Assembly (NCBI GenBank): GCA_964643965.1
Contig: CAZXVH010000053.1
Location: 1-32,793, forward strand
Direction: 5' to 3'
From: GCA-2746795 sp964643965
GTDB taxonomy: Bacteria > Chloroflexota > Anaerolineae > Promineifilales > Promineifilaceae
Length of the DNA: 32,793 bases
Made by a program: the position numbers and the translations under genes. The notes beneath the pieces are model-generated. The model made no database searches and had not been told where the DNA came from. It saw only the letters and a program-made list of their open reading frames with translations. Shown piece after piece: positions 32,101 to 32,793 of this stretch; position 1 is the stretch's first letter, and each line of letters starts with the position of its first letter.

Positions 32101-32778
32101 GATTCATCAGAGAATGCTGAAACATCAACTACAAGGCCGATCATCTTATGCCATGCACGGTCTCCACCCCAAGATTCATCAGAGAATGCTGAAACTGGTA
32201 GTCCAACTGGCAGAGACGCTTGGTTCAAAACGGTCTCCACCCCAAGATTCATCAGAGAATGCTGAAACCTCAAAGTGTGAGCGATACATGCCGCCAGGGG
32301 ATAAGGGTCTCCACCCCAAGATTCATCAGAGAATGCTGAAACAACTTTAATATTGAATGCGCCGGGACACCCATCACTGGTCTCCACCCCAAGATTCATC
32401 AGAGAATGCTGAAACACGCATTCCGCAGTAATGCCACCACCGCAATAACAGGGTCTCCACCCCAAGATTCATCAGAGAATGCTGAAACCCCATTTTATCC
32501 TTATGTTGGGGGTCATGTTGAGGGGGTCTCCACCCCAAGATTCATCAGAGAATGCTGAAACCGCGATCTCTTGCAGCGCATGGAGCGCTACCCGTTGGTC
32601 TCCACCCCAAGATTCATCAGAGAATGCTGAAACATGTCGCAAAACTCGGCGGTTATGATGTGCAATTGGGTCTCCACCCCAAGATTCATCAGAGAATGCT
32701 GAAACTTGCGATGTAAACCATGTATATGCCAATTCGCATAGGGTCTCCACCCCAAGATTCATCAGAGAATGCTGAAAC
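29175..32778 (+). CRISPR. CRISPR array, 50 repeats, truncated by window end
   Basis: By hand I count 50 copies of a 37-base repeat that begins GGTCTCCACCCC and ends GAATGCTGAAAC. The first starts at 29175 and the last at 32742, giving 49 full spacers. The 15 bases after 32778 begin another, so the array continues outside. Periods are 70-75 bases, so spacers are mostly 33-38 bases. One, at 29645-29690, has 46. I saw no change in any repeat copy. The 3' end GCTGAAAC corresponds to the usual eight-base crRNA handle, and TCAG-AGAATG-CTGA can form a small stem for Cas6. Transcription is rightward from the leader next to cas6. Frames that appear open through the array are artefacts of the repeats. 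Confidence 0.98.
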
Positions 32779-32793
32779 ATTGTGTAGTCCTAA

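Noticed and set aside
32640..32668. Self-targeting spacer: 11 bases (AACTCGGCGG with neighbour) shared with the start of cas6
   Set aside because: The match does not extend. Such a length is expected by chance.
29241..32780. Many short open frames on both strands rich in repeated SPPQDSSENAET or FQHSLMNLGVET
   Set aside because: They are translations of the CRISPR repeat and spacers, not genes.

Overview
The window looks like a chromosomal stretch of a Chloroflexota bacterium (Anaerolineae/Ardenticatenia-like). This is an inference from the gene families, the moderately high GC and a very abundant palindrome, AACGGCCGTT. No rRNA, tRNA or marker gene is present to prove it. One scaffold gap of 100 N lies at 4321-4420. 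The same 55 bases sit on both sides of it, so it is probably an assembly artefact inside one gene.

Left part (1-17486), ordinary chromosome with some decay. It holds the tail of an upstream gene, a GT4 glycosyltransferase, an Rpn-type nuclease C-terminal fragment, a methyltransferase and two gene remnants (DUF4926-like and a flippase tail). These are followed by a CDP-alcohol phosphatidyltransferase (split by the gap), a lipoprotein, a four-EF-hand protein, EamA and MFS transporters, and a NifX-like His/Asp-rich protein abutting a thioredoxin-VKOR fusion. Next come a lipid kinase, a minus-strand run of Na/Pi-cotransporter-like protein, tandem universal stress protein and LysR regulator, and an overlapping CHAD/ParA pair.

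Right part (17570-32793), a complete type I-B-like CRISPR-Cas locus. The minus-strand adaptation genes cas1-cas2-cas4 are divergent from a WYL-domain regulator. Behind a consensus-like promoter lie a small unknown protein, cas8 (Cst1-like), cas7 (Cst2/DevR-like), cas5 and cas3. Near its 3' end cas8 contains a strong in-frame ribosome-binding site and start codon, which predicts a separately translated small subunit (Cas11). An antisense PIN toxin/antitoxin pair separates cas3 from cas6. A leader with a good promoter then precedes an array of 50 apparently identical 37-nt repeats that runs off the window end.

Working model: Cas1/Cas2/Cas4 acquire spacers, Cas6 cuts the array transcript leaving a GCUGAAAC-type 5' handle, Cas8/Cas11/Cas7/Cas5 form Cascade, and Cas3 nicks and degrades targets. 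The WYL protein may control the divergent promoters, which carry inverted repeats. The most notable observations are the internal Cas11 start, the small first gene of the effector operon, the embedded toxin-antitoxin pair and the highly iterated palindrome.
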